Shown: positions 37,328 to 48,228 of the stretch, in pieces
Numbering within the stretch: position 1 is the first letter of the stretch
Layout: every line of letters begins with the position of its first letter
Translations under genes and position numbers: made by a program
The notes under the pieces: model-generated
Told to the model about the DNA's origin: nothing
The model's database searches: none
Seen by the model: the letters and a program-made list of their open reading frames with translations, nothing else
Origin: Neocallimastix lanati (nom. inval.)
Taxonomy: Eukaryota > Neocallimastigomycota > Neocallimastigomycetes > Neocallimastigales > Neocallimastigaceae
Reading direction: 5' to 3'
DNA: 62,000 nt
NCBI GenBank assembly: GCA_016946835.1
Contig: JACVTC010000015.1
Coordinates: 1,750,001 to 1,812,000, forward strand

Positions 37328-40143
37328 AAGACGCTCATTTAAATCATGTATTTTGGGAGGACGCTATTACTACAGCTAATTATATACATAATAGAATCCC
37401 TCATAAAGGTAATAATAATAATATTCCTTACGAACTTTTATATAATGAAAAAGTGGACTTTAAAAAATTTAAAGTTTTTGGATGTCAGGTTTTCTATTAC
37501 GTTCCTAAACAATTCCGTAAAAAATTGTCAAACTCTGCTCTTCCAGGTATTTTTATCGGTTATGATCAAAATCCCTCTGCTTACAAAATATACGATATTA
37601 CTAATAATAAAGTTATCCTTTCCCGTTCGGTTGTCTTTTTTGAGGATACTCCAGGTAATTGTAATTCTCCTTCTTCTATTCCTGAATTTATAAATTTTAC
37701 TCCATATTATGAAATCGGGGGAGACAATAATGATGATGACTTTGACTTTCATTTAAATACTGATAATACTGATAATAACATTAATAATAACATTAATAAT
37801 GACAATAATAATATTAATAACGATAATGATACTAATAATTATAATAATAATAATAATATGAATACTAATAATAATAATAATGATTTAAGTAACACAAATA
37901 ATAATATAAATAATTTTATAAATGAAAATAATAATAATAATATAAATAATTTAAATAATTTACCATATTACTATAATAGTAATATAAATTATTATGATCC
38001 TTCTATTTATGGTAAAAATTTTTATGGCCAATATAATTATAATACTCCAAATTATTATCTGCCATATTATAATTACAATAATTTAAAACAAAATTTTTCT
38101 TCTCCTGTTTTAAATTATCCTCATTTAAATTTTCAAAGTGGCCATTTAAATAATTTAAATGTAAATTTTGAAAATGATAATAATTTAAAGGATTATAATA
38201 ATAATAATTTATTTTATGAAAATGATAAAATTAAAAATATTAATTTAATTAATAATAATAATTTAAATAACAATAATGACAATTCTAATTTAAACATAAA
38301 CAATGAAAATTTAAATTCAAATTTAAAATTTAAAAATAATCAAAATAAAATTCAAGAACATACAATAAACAATTCAGGAAATAATACCAATTTAAATAAT
38401 AATCAGGAAATATTAAATAACATTGATAATAATAATAATATTAATAATAAAGGTAATTATTTTGAATTAAAAAATTTAATTAAAGATAATTTAAATTTAA
38501 ATAAAGTAAATAATAATTTAAGAAATGTAAACAAAGAATTAAATTTAAATAACAAAAATGTATGTAAAGAATTAAATTTTAATAATAATGTGAATAATAA
38601 TATTAATAATAATAATGGTAAAAATGGCGAAATTTTAAGTAAAAATACAAATTTACATAATGAAATTAACTCTGTAAATGAACAATTAAATTCAAAATTA
38701 AAAAATAATTTAAATTCAAATAAACAATTAAATGTAAACAAACATTTAAATTCAAAAATTGAAAATTCCGAAAACAAAAATTTTAATAAACTTAATGCTG
38801 CTAAAAGAAAATTCAATGGAGAAATTGAAAATGATATTAATAAAAAAATAAAAAATTTAGCTAATTTTGAATTATTTTCATGTAATAATGAAGTATTAAA
38901 ACCTCCTTTAAGTTTTAAAGAAATTTATGGACGACCTGATGAAGAATTATGGCTAAAGGCTGTGGAGAACGAATTAAATAATATGAAAAATAAAAGGGTA
39001 TATAAATATGTTCCTTATATTCCAAAAGATAAGAATGTAATATCCTGTAGATGGGTATTTACAAATAAAAAGGACGATAAAGGTAAAATAAATAAATATA
39101 AAGCTAGATTAGTTGCAAGAGGTTTTTCACAAATACTAGGTATAGATTATAGAGAAACCTTTTTGCCAACTTTAAAACAAGACTCATTAAGAATAATAAC
39201 AGCTTTAGCTGTTTATTACAATTTTAATATTTATCAATTAGATATAAAGGCAGCTTACTTAAATGCCGACTTAGAAGAAGAACTATACATGGATATTCCA
39301 CAAGGTGATAAAAATTATAATAATGGATTCTGGAAATTAAATAAAGCTATATATGGACTTAAACAGGCAGGTAGAATGTGGAATTTTAAAATTAATGATA
39401 CATTACTAGAATTAGGATTTAATAGATGTAAAAGTGAGCCTTGTGTATATATAAAAAAAGATAGAAATAATAATATTATATGTATTTTAGCTATTTATGT
39501 AGATGATATTTTAATAGCTGGTAAAAATAAAGAAATAAATAAAATTAGAGAAGAAATTAAAAGTAAATTTGAATTAAGTGACATTGGTGAAATAGATTTC
39601 ATAATAGGAATAAAATTTGTTAAATGTAATGATGGTTATATATTACATCAATCACAATATGTAGATAAAATATTAGATGAATTTAAAATTGATAAATATG
39701 ATGAAATATCAAACATGATGTATTATAAAAATGAAAAACATAGTAAGGAAAAATTCAACCAAAAATTATATATGAAGGCTGTTGGATGTTTATTATATTT
39801 GGCTATAGGAACAAGACCAGATATAATGTTTGCTACTAGTAAAGCTTCAAGAAAAAATCAGGATCCCACTTACGAAGATTGGTTCAACGTTTTAAAAATT
39901 TTTAGATATTTAAATGGAACCAAATATTATGGATTAAAATTTACTAACAATATTGACTTAAATATTTTTGTTGATGCTGATTTAGGTGGAGACGAAAGAA
40001 CAAAAAGGTCAACTACTGGTTTTCTAATTTTAATGGGTTCTACACCAGTCTCATGGTATTCCAAGCTTCAACAATGTGTGGCTGTGTCAACAGCTGAAAG
40101 CGAATATTATAGTTTAAATGAATGTGCTCTTAAATGCTTATAG
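37321..40143 (+). pseudogene. copia1 integrase end, linker, reverse transcriptase and RNase H
   Basis: Coding continues from the shift near 37235. Integrase ends with FWEDAITTANYI, FKVFGCQVFYY and GIFIGYDQNPSAYKIYD. Then comes an Asn-rich linker of about 400 residues (37720-38880). Reverse transcriptase starts SFKEIYGRPDEELW (38912) and contains YKARLVARGFSQ, LDIKAAYLNADLEEELY, WKLNKAIYGLKQAGR and the catalytic IYVDDILIAG (YVDD at about residue 726). RNase H shows FVDADLGGDERTKRSTTGF and SWYSKLQQCVAVSTAESEYY. The frame stops at a TAG (40141), where Trp is expected; coding resumes at once to 40419. Confidence 0.92.
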
Positions 40144-40419
40144 ATAAAGAATTTCTTGGATGAATTAAATATTAATACAGGATGTATGACAATTAAAATA
40201 GATAATAAAGCTGCGATATATAACAGTAAAAACGAAACAATTAATCCCAAGTCAAGACATATAGATTTAAAGTATCACAAAATTAGAGAATTGGTAAAAG
40301 AAAATAAAATCGATTTAAAATATATAAAATCACAATATAATTTAGCTGATGGACTAACTAAATATTTAAATGGTACTTTAACTAATAAATTTAGAAATAC
40401 ATTACTATATAAAATTTAG
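40144..40419 (+). pseudogene. copia1 RNase H C-terminal tail after the TAG
   Basis: In the same frame after the stop, the sequence reads KNFLDELNINTG, then IKIDNKAAIYNSKNETINPK, RHIDLKYHKIRELVKENKI and NLADGLTKYL. This is the conserved end of copia RNase H. It ends at TAG 40417-40419, just before the polypurine tract. Confidence 0.85.
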
Positions 40420-40433
40420 TATATTAAACTTAC

Positions 40434-40440
40434 GAGGGAG
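40434..40440 (+). other. copia1 polypurine tract
   Basis: GAGGGAG immediately precedes the 3' LTR and would prime plus-strand DNA synthesis. Related tracts (GAGGGGGAG and similar) precede the 3' LTRs at 25831, 42872, 53228 and 60466. Confidence 0.8.
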
Positions 40441-40701
40441 TGTTAGAAATAAGTTTAATATAGTTAATATAAAATTAATATATAATTAATAAATATAAAT
40501 ATAGTTAATAATAAATAATTATAATATCATAAACATAAAATATATGTATAAATGTTAGTGGCGTATTATATCAGATGATATATATCACACATATATATAT
40601 GTAAAATTATTATAAAAATGTATGTTATAAATAATCAACAATGTAATATTTTAATATACGGAACTTTTAATAATAAATAAATAAAGTGTAATTTTATAAC
40701 A
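40441..40701 (+). mobile_element. copia1 3' LTR
   Basis: 261 bp, the same ends as the 5' LTR and one difference from it. It is followed by the right TTAAA target copy (40702-40706). Confidence 0.92.
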
Positions 40702-40706
40702 TTAAA

Positions 40707-41447
40707 TAATTATTCTAATTCTAATCAAAAGTTAAATAACTTAAATTATTCTACTAATGATTTTAACCCTAATGATATTAATAATTTTAATAAAAATTTA
40801 ATTAATCTAAAAGAATTAAAAGTTGGGACTAATAAAAAGAAAGTCAATTTAATATTAAAGATCCTCCTGATACATGTGATCATGATGACGATACTATTAA
40901 TAATAAAAATAAAAATGAAAAGCTAGAAAAACAAATATTATTAGCTAATAAATATTATATTGACGCATGCAAACTAGGTATTGGAGGTGTACTGCTTCAA
41001 AAGGATGAAAACGATAATAAAGAATATCTAATACATTTCTTAAGCAGAACATTAAACAAAGCTGAATTAAATTACAGTATTACGGACCTGGAAGGTACTG
41101 CAGTATATTACTGTGCAAGTGAGTTCAAATACTACATATCAGGTAATAAGCATGAAACTTTGTTATATACAGATCATAAGCCACTAATTGGATTATTTAA
41201 AACTAAAGAACCTGATAGTATACGCCACATCCGATGGTGTATAACAATCAGTATGCTAAGAATAAAAATTTTATATGAACCTGGAAAAAGAAATTACTTA
41301 GCGGATGCATTATCAAGAATAAAAATTAATGATAACAAAATGGACATTAAAAATAATCCTAATAAAGAAAATAATAAATTAAAAGAGTCAAATATGCCAC
41401 ATATTAATATATTAAATAATAAAAAAATTTCAAGTTTAAAAATTTAA
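40707..41447 (+). pseudogene. Gypsy RNase H region
   Basis: After an Asn-rich lead, the frame gives DACKLGIGGVLLQKDE (about 40962-41010), then IHFLSRTLNKAELNYSITDLEG, LLYTDHKPLIGLF and YEPGKRNYLADALSRI. These are the landmarks of the RNase H domain of Ty3/gypsy pol. The typical Asp/Glu residues are present. No reverse transcriptase precedes it: the Asn-rich N-terminal segment is joined almost directly to RNase H, so an internal deletion of protease and reverse transcriptase is inferred. It ends at TAA 41445. Confidence 0.85.
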
Positions 41448-41495
41448 GAAAATTTTAAAATTTAAAAATTTCAAATTTCAAAAATTGAGGGAAAA

Positions 41496-41903
41496 ATGGT
41501 GGTATATAGACAATTTGAATTTTCAAAAATTTCTAATCTTTTTACTGACAATATGGATTTCAATAAATTACAATATAATCCTAATATATGGCTCAATATA
41601 AATTTCAGTAAATTAAAATTAAATCAGAGTAAATTAAAAAAATTATTAATTCAATTACTTCAATTAAAAAGAAATATAATTGAATATTATTCTAATATAT
41701 TAGCAAATATAAATTCCTATATATTACAATATAACCAAGGTAATTCTTCTATGTACGAAAAACATAATTTTAATGATCTATGTCAATTAAAAGGACAAAT
41801 AAATCAATTGAAAAATAATACAATAAAATATATTGATAATATATTAGACAATAAAAGTGAAGAAAATAATAATAATACTTATAAAATATATTCCATTAAT
41901 ACT
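41496..41903 (+). pseudogene. Gypsy spacer region between RNase H and integrase
   Basis: An ATG-started frame (MVVYRQFEFSKISNLF) codes for a Leu/Asn/Lys-rich, probably helical segment. It reaches the copia2 insertion in phase: codons ...Ile-Asn-Thr before 41903 continue with Ile-Asn-Ser after 48228. No known domain is recognised. Stops lie between this and the RNase H frame. Confidence 0.55.
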
Positions 41904-42872
41904 TATTGTTATGTATATATTTAATTTTATTTATTTATTAATATATTTAATATAAACAAGTCTGAGATTAAAATAAAAATAATCAGGTGAAATATATTGT
42001 AAAGATGTGATTATCCCAATCACATTTTAAATTAAAAATTTTTCTTGTGTAATTCAAAAATGTAAATTATTCTTTGATTTATAAAATAATAAACAAAGTA
42101 AATAAATCATATGAACTAAATTTTTGAATTATATTCTTTAAGCCACAAGATAAATTTTTAATGTAATAATTTTTATAAAATTTAATTCTGAGAAAATTAT
42201 TGTTGTAAAATAATTTAAATGAATTAATTAAAGTTTAAAACAAAATAAATTAATAATTTATTTTGTGAAAATTAAGTTTCAAAATTTAATCATGACTCCT
42301 TTAACATTGTTTTTAAATCGAAAATAAATAAAGACTTTACTTATAATATTAAAATAATAAATAGATAATAAATGTACTTAATTTTAATTATTTAGTATTT
42401 AGTTTAATTAATAATTATATTTTTCTAAATTTAGTTATAGTTTATAAATTTATTATTTAATAAAATTCATTAGGATAGTTTTATATTAAAATATATGTAA
42501 TTTAAATAAAATAATATATTATCAATGTATTTAGGAAAAGTATAAATAGAAGATACTTTTCACATTTTTTCTCGATGTAATTGTTATTTAACAAATAACT
42601 ATTAAATATTAATAAAATATATTTTAATAAAAAAATTTTTTTAATAAAATAAAAATTATTGTATCTTGTTATTGTAATCTATTTTAGTATTTTCTTTTAC
42701 ATATATATACTAAATTTAATCAAATGATTTCGTGATTTACATAAAAATAAGAAATAAATTATTTACATAAAAGAATGATATTAACATAAATAATGTTAAT
42801 CATACATAAAATAATAATTATATAAAAAGTAAAATATAAATTAATATATTAAAATTTATTAATATTATAACA
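41904..42872 (-). mobile_element. copia2 3' LTR, split by a solo LTR
   Basis: The two parts (41904-41997 and 42707-42872) add up to 260 bp, the same as the 5' LTR at 47964-48223. Two single-base differences were seen between the LTRs. It starts on the minus strand with TGTTATAATATT after the polypurine tract GAGGGGGAG (42873-42881). Confidence 0.88.
41998..42701 (+). mobile_element. Solo LTR inside the copia2 3' LTR
   Basis: 704 bp, starting TGTAAAGATGTG and ending TTTTACA, flanked by a TATAT duplication (41993-41997 and 42702-42706). A TATA box (TATAAATAGAAG) near 42551 gives the plus orientation. It contains no coding sequence. It resembles LTR copies A and B in start (TGTAA...) and layout but is a different subfamily. 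It is the youngest layer of the nest and probably arose by LTR-LTR recombination of a full element. Confidence 0.85.
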
Positions 42873-42892
42873 CTCCCCCTCAAATGTAATTT

Positions 42893-43613
42893 TTAATTAT
42901 TAAAAATTATATTTGCGAAGGATTTTATTTTGTTTCCATTAGTGACTTTTGTTAAAATATCTGCTAAGTTTTCAGAGCTTTCAATGTGTTTTAATTCAAC
43001 TATTTTCTTCTTAATGTTGTCTACATTAAAGTGATATTTAATTGATATATGTTTTAATTTAGGATTTAAATCACCATTTTCCATAGAAATTTTACATGCA
43101 TTATTATCAATAAAATAGTTATTGGTTTATTAAATCTATTAATTCAAAAAGAATATTCTTGATCCATAATAATTTCTTGATGCATTGTGAAGCACTAATA
43201 TATTCTGTTTCATCGGTTGAGGTAGCAACTATAGATTGTTTTTTAGACATCCAAGAAATTGGATTATTTCCTAAAAGAATAATATATCCAGAAGTCGATT
43301 TTCTGTCTTTAATGTCTCCAGCAAAATCCGAATCAGTATAAGCAACTATGTTTCCTTGACCATCATAAGTTATCTTGTAATCTATAGTGCTGTTTAAATA
43401 TTTCAAGATGTTTTCTACTTTTCTCCAATCGGTTATTGTAGGATTTTCCGAATTTCTAGCGGCTTTGTGTACGGCAAAAGAGATGTCTGGTCTGGTTGCT
43501 TTGGATAAGAATATTAGCATACCAATAGCGCTTTTATATGTTGTTTTATCATATGGATCATTATTTTCAGAAATAATATTATCACCAACGCATGGAGTTG
43601 TGACTTTTTTCAT
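42893..43613 (-). pseudogene. copia2 RNase H
   Basis: The main piece (43613-43119) reads LIFLSKATRPDISFAVHKAA, YTDSDFAGDIKDRKSTSGYI and SWMSKKQSIVATSTDETEYI, then KKLLWIKNILFEL. A second piece (43084-42893) gives LKHISIKYHFNVDNIKKKI and ADILTKV near the polypurine tract. A frame change separates the two. The active-site Asp pattern is preserved. Confidence 0.85.
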
Positions 43614-43633
43614 ATTATTAATATTGAATTTAT

Positions 43634-44338
43634 TTAAAATGATGTTAATAAAATTTTTTTTGAATAATTGAAATTGTTCTTTTCAATTTTAATTCCTAAT
43701 ATATAATTAATTGGTTCGCATTTTGAAATTTTGAATTTTTGTTTAATTTTATTTATAATGTTATTGATTTCTTTAACTAATCCAGCGATAGCCATATCAT
43801 CAACGCATAATCCAATTATACAGACTAATTTTCCATTAACGGTCTTTTTAAATATGCATTTTTCAGACGATAATTGAATAAAACCTTGTTCTATTAAAAA
43901 TTCAGATATTGTCAGATACCATTGGCGTCCTGACTGTTTTAATCCGTAAAGTGCCTTTCTAAGTTTCCAGTATCCCTTCCCAAAGTTAGCATCTCCAGGC
44001 GGAATAGTTGTATAAATATCTGTGTCAATATTAGCATTAAGGTAGGCAGCTTTAATATCAAGTTGGAAAATATGCCATTTGAATTTTGAAGCAATGGCAA
44101 TAATCAATTTTAGACCATCGATATTAAGAGTAGGGGCAAAGGCCTGAAAGAAGTCCACACCAAATAATTGTCGGAATCCTTGTGCAACAATACGTGCTTT
44201 GTGTTTAATAACAACACCAGCACTATTAATTTTATTTGTATATATCCAAATTAAAGGTAAAATTCTTTTACCTTTTGGGACATGTTTAACAAATATCATT
44301 ATATTATTATCATAAAAGTTGCACAATTCATCATCCAT
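43634..44338 (-). pseudogene. copia2 reverse transcriptase
   Basis: It contains WIYTNKIN, HKARIVAQGFRQ, FQLDIKAAYLNANIDTDIY, GYWKLRKALYGLKQSGRQW and GLCVDDMAIAG. The catalytic motif is CVDD instead of YVDD: the two Asp residues are kept but the Tyr is lost. The frame ends with an ILGIKIEK patch. The start of the domain lies in a broken frame to the right (about 44460-44340). Confidence 0.85.
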
Positions 44339-44459
44339 GGCTTGTTCTCATAATAAATGGTCTTTGCAATTGATTGCTTGAATATAATTGCTTGGGACCA
44401 TGTTTTGAATTGAAGCAATAATTTTGTTGTTAAAATCTGTTCTACGATATTTTTTGAAT

Positions 44460-45491
44460 TTTATAAAAAATATTGGATTTTCTTTTCTTTTTAAAATATT
44501 TGAATTTAAATTATGATTAATAAAATTATTTTTTTATTATTTGATGATGCTTCTTCATCATAGTTATTTTTAATTAAATTATTTTTATTTAAAATTTGTA
44601 ATTTATTGTTTTTTGATAAATTTGGTAAATTCATTCTATAGGTCCAATAATTAAATTTATGTGATTGATTGGGAACATTGTTATTTTCAATAATTAAATT
44701 TTTAATATTACTTCTAAAAGTGGACTTTTTGTTTACATTTGGAGTAATAATTTCTTTTAACGTTTTACTTTTATTATTTTTATTACTGTGTATATTATTA
44801 TTATTGTTTTGTAATATATTATTATTACTTAATGATATAGAATTTGTATTATTAATTGTATCAATTAATTGAGTATTATTATTTTGATAATATATGTTAG
44901 AATATTCATCAATATTATTTACTTTATTATTATTTAATATATTCGACTTAATATTATCATCGAATTTATTATTATTTAAGGTTTCATTAAATTTTTCATT
45001 TAAATTTTTAATATTTTCATTATTAATTAAAGTTTGATTTTTATTGGCAATTAAATTTTTGTCATTTTCTTTATATAATAAAGTTTTGTTTATATTTTCT
45101 TCAGAATTTGAAAAATTTTTATTTTGAATAATTTCATCATTTTTTAAATTTTGAAAATTTTCAGTTGTATTTATATTTTGTGATTTCTCTATGTTTTGAC
45201 TATCAAATTTATTCGTTTTTTCAATATTTTGTTTATATCCGAAAGAACTATTAGATGGTGTCTTATTTTGATTGTTTTGATTGAAATCTGGTGAGGAAAT
45301 AGATGACGGATAATCACTACCATCGTCAGGAATGTCATAGAAAATTTCCTCATTTGAATTATTTTGATTATTATTTTTATTATTATTTATGGTTAAATTA
45401 TTAGGATTATAACCAATAAAATTGGTAAAATTAAAATAGAATTGGAAGAAATTTGGATCCCCATATTGATTTTTATTATCATTAGATAATT
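44460..45491 (-). pseudogene. copia2 Asn-rich linker
   Basis: Between integrase and reverse transcriptase, about 1 kb of Asn-, Asp-, Ser- and Lys-rich coding sequence in broken frames. It corresponds in place to the linkers of the other copia elements in this window. Confidence 0.6.
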
Positions 45492-47309
45492 TTAGGTTAC
45501 TGGAGTATCTTCCAAGCAGTGAATTTCTCTAACTTTATGTATTTTGTCATAATCCATTATAATATAACAATTCGATTGTTCACTAAATCCCAAAAAAATT
45601 CCTTTACGAGAATTTGGTGAAAATTTAGATTTATTTTGATCAAAAATTTTGTAATAACTAATGCATCCAAATACACATAAATATTTAATATTTGATTTTT
45701 TATTGAAAAATATTTCATCAGGGATTTTGTTATTAATGCTTCTATGTGGTACTTTGTTGTAAACATAGTTAGCATAAGTAACAGCAAAATCCAAAAATTT
45801 TCGCTTAATCCACTCCAATATAATATTGTTTTTGTGCAAGAGATTAGAGTTTGATTAAATCTCTCTGCAATTCCATTATTTTCAGGGTTGTAAGGAGGAG
45901 AAAATACCTTTAAAATACCGTTTTCTTTACAGAAATTTTTAATTTTCTTGTTATCAAATTCACGTCCTTGATCTGATTTGAAAAATTTAATTTTATAGTT
46001 ATTATTATTATTTAAGAATTTAAAAACTTCAATAATAGTATCTATGGTTTCAGATTTACTTTTTAGTAGGAATATCCAACTTTTTCTACTAAACTCATCA
46101 ATAAAAGTTAAAATAAATCTTTTTCCAGTAAAAGATTTATTTATTGGCCCAATAATATCAGAATGTATTACTTCGAGAATATAAGAAGCTTTGGGAGTAA
46201 TTCTATTGTGTGATTTTCTTTTCATTTTTGTTATTTTACATTCATCACAACAATTATTATTATTTATACCATGTTCTTGTAAATACTTTTGCATATCCTC
46301 ATTATAATAATGACCAATTCTTCTATGCCAAAGAAGTTCTTGGTAATTATTAAAATTTTGCATAGCCATAATATTATTTCTATTATTACTTATTTCATAT
46401 TTTTTATTTTGAACATCAGTGATATTTATTTCATTTCTTTTATTAGCTTGAAATGATGCGATTGTTTTATAATTTTTACCTAACATTTTTAGAATAACAT
46501 TGTTATTTATTTCTTCAAGAATAACTTTTATTCCAATTTTAGCTAATTCTATACCACTAATCATATTTTTAGTTACATCTTTTGAGTACAGAACACGATT
46601 TAATTTTATTTTGTAATTATTTATATTTAAAATTGTTTCTCCATAGCCATCAAAAGTACATTTGGTTCCGTTAGCACAACTTAGATTTATTTTTTCATTT
46701 TTAAAATTTTGTAATATACTTTTATTATTAGTTATATGTTCACCGGCACCACTATCATATAACCATTCGTCTTTATTATAATTATTGGTATTTAATAAAT
46801 ATTTTATTGTATTTAACTGGTTAAGAACACGTGTGTTTTTGTGTTTTAACATCAAATTTTCATTAGTAATGGATGAATTATTAATTTTATTGATAAGGTT
46901 TATTGATTTTGTGTCGTCATTAGGTTTTTCAAAATTATCATGTAATTCATGATAATTAAATCCATTGTTATATTCGTTACTCAATTGAATATCATTAATA
47001 TATCCCATAAATTTTCTATTGTTAGATTTACCATTATTTTTTCTATTTGGATTTTTTAAATTGTACCAGCATTCCTTTAAAGTGTGACCATGTTTTTCAC
47101 AAATTAAACAAAATTTTTCTTTTTGATTATTTTTATTATAATTTTTATTGTCGTTTTTATGATTCATTGGTTTATCATTTCTGTATTTACTTTCATTGTA
47201 TTTATTATTATTATTATCCGTTTTTGTAAATCTTTTATATCTTTTGTGGAGTGCATCAATTTCCATTGGGTCATCGGATCTGTTTGAGTTAGTATCTTCA
47301 TTATTATTG
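45492..47309 (-). pseudogene. copia2 gag end, protease and integrase
   Basis: The open frame of 47266-45557 carries a zinc knuckle CLICEKHGHTLKEC, the protease motif YDSGAGEHITNN, the GAG-pre-integrase LLWHRRIGHYYNEDM with two Cys pairs, and the integrase core (VIHSDIIGPI, LTFIDEFSRKSWIF, KFFKSDQGREF, YNPENNGIAERFNQ). A frameshift near 45830 moves the end of integrase to the frame 45839-45492 (YANYVYNKVPHRSINNKIP, VFGCISYYKIF, KGIFLGFSEQS). A TGA near 47307 separates this from gag. Confidence 0.88.
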
Positions 47310-47311
47310 TC

Positions 47312-47905
47312 TCATTCGCCAGCATAAGATTTCATGGTTATATTATATTTTATTCTCTCACATAGTTGTTTGTAGGTTTCGTTAACATTGAATTTAAATT
47401 TGCTCCTAAATCCGGGAGGAAATGTATTGTAAGCATATTTTGATTTTTCCTTATCTGAAATGGGAAACTTTGATTTTTTCATATTTTCAAAAATATTATC
47501 TAACTTTGTTAATATTTTTGGAATATCTTTTATGGTTTTTGCTTTTAAATCAGCTATCTTTTTAACCCAATAAAGCATATCCGTTTCACTTTCTCCGTAT
47601 TCTCCTTTAAGGTACTTTATTATAGAATACGCGGATTCTAATTTTATGACATCCTTTATAATGTCAGAGCCTATAGAATTTAAAATAAAAAGCCTTGCCT
47701 TCTTATTTTCTATTTTTGCATTTTCTAATTCATCTGAATTAGGATTTTTTTCTTCTAGTTCTTTAAGTACATCTTTATCAATGTAAATATTTAACTTATT
47801 AATGTATAGTGCATCATAGATTATTGTGTACCATACTTCAAAATTGTCCCCTGTCAGGCGGACATTATTTTCTTTTAATGAATAATTACTATTATTATCA
47901 TTCAT
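47312..47905 (-). pseudogene. copia2 gag N-terminal part
   Basis: It starts MNDNNSNYSLKENNVRLTGD. The following GDNFEVWYTIIYDALY and ILTKLDNIFENMKKSKFPIS fit copia Gag (UBN2-type). ATG at 47905 is 45 bp after the primer site. A TGA in the linker at about 47309 ends the frame before the zinc knuckle; in a working element the two would be one polyprotein. Confidence 0.82.
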
Positions 47906-47949
47906 TATTTAAAATATTAATTAGTATTAATCTCTTTCCTTTCCAGAGC

Positions 47950-47963
47950 TGAGACTCTTAATC
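47950..47963 (-). promoter_or_regulatory. copia2 primer-binding site (tRNA-Lys(CUU) anticodon arm)
   Basis: On the element strand GATTAAGAGTCTCA starts directly after the LTR. It is followed by GCTCT, which extends the match toward the D-stem side of tRNA-Lys (AGAGC in the tRNA). The 14-nt core equals that of copia1 although the LTRs differ. Confidence 0.75.
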
Positions 47964-48223
47964 TATTGTTATGTATATATTTAATTTTATTTATTTATTA
48001 ATATATTTAATATAAACAAGTCTGAGATTAAAATAAAAATAATCAGGTGAAATATATATACTAAATTTAATCAAATGATTTCGTTATTTACATAAAAATA
48101 AGAAATAAATTATTTACATAAAAGAATGATATTAACATAAATAATGTTAATCATACATAAAATAATAACTATATAAAAAGTAAAATATAAATTAATATAT
48201 TAAAATTTATTAATATTATAACA
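47964..48223 (-). mobile_element. copia2 5' LTR
   Basis: 260 bp, TGTTATAATATT to ACATAACAATA on the element strand. It is uninterrupted and provides the template for locating the solo LTR in the other copy. Confidence 0.9.
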
Positions 48224-48228
48224 ATACT

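Larger units (their letters stand above)
34728..40701 (+). mobile_element. copia1, nearly intact Ty1/copia retrotransposon
   Basis: A 5,974-bp element. Its order is LTR, anticodon-type primer site, gag, protease, integrase, Asn-rich linker, reverse transcriptase, RNase H, polypurine tract (GAGGGAG, 40434-40440) and LTR. The domain order with integrase before reverse transcriptase defines Ty1/copia. The target duplication is TTAAA. Only two disabling changes were seen: a one-base frameshift near 37230 in integrase and a TAG at 40141 in RNase H where related copies have Trp. It sits inside the gypsy pol frame. Confidence 0.92.
41904..48223 (-). mobile_element. copia2, full-length but broken Ty1/copia retrotransposon
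   Basis: 6,320 bp including the nested solo LTR. Read right to left it has the 5' LTR, an anticodon-type primer site, gag, protease, integrase, an Asn-rich linker, reverse transcriptase, RNase H, a polypurine tract and the split 3' LTR. The target duplication is ATACT (41899-41903 and 48224-48228). Several frameshifts and stops interrupt the coding part. Its LTRs end in ATA rather than CA on the element strand if the ATACT duplication is taken as true. Confidence 0.9.

Noticed and set aside
38457-38816. A minus-strand frame over the copia1 linker
   Set aside because: Shadow of the Asn-rich plus-strand coding sequence.
40141-40143. TAG as a possible reassigned or read-through codon
   Set aside because: Other stops (TAA, TGA) also occur in the relics, and host genes end normally. 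Simple nonsense mutation is the easier explanation.
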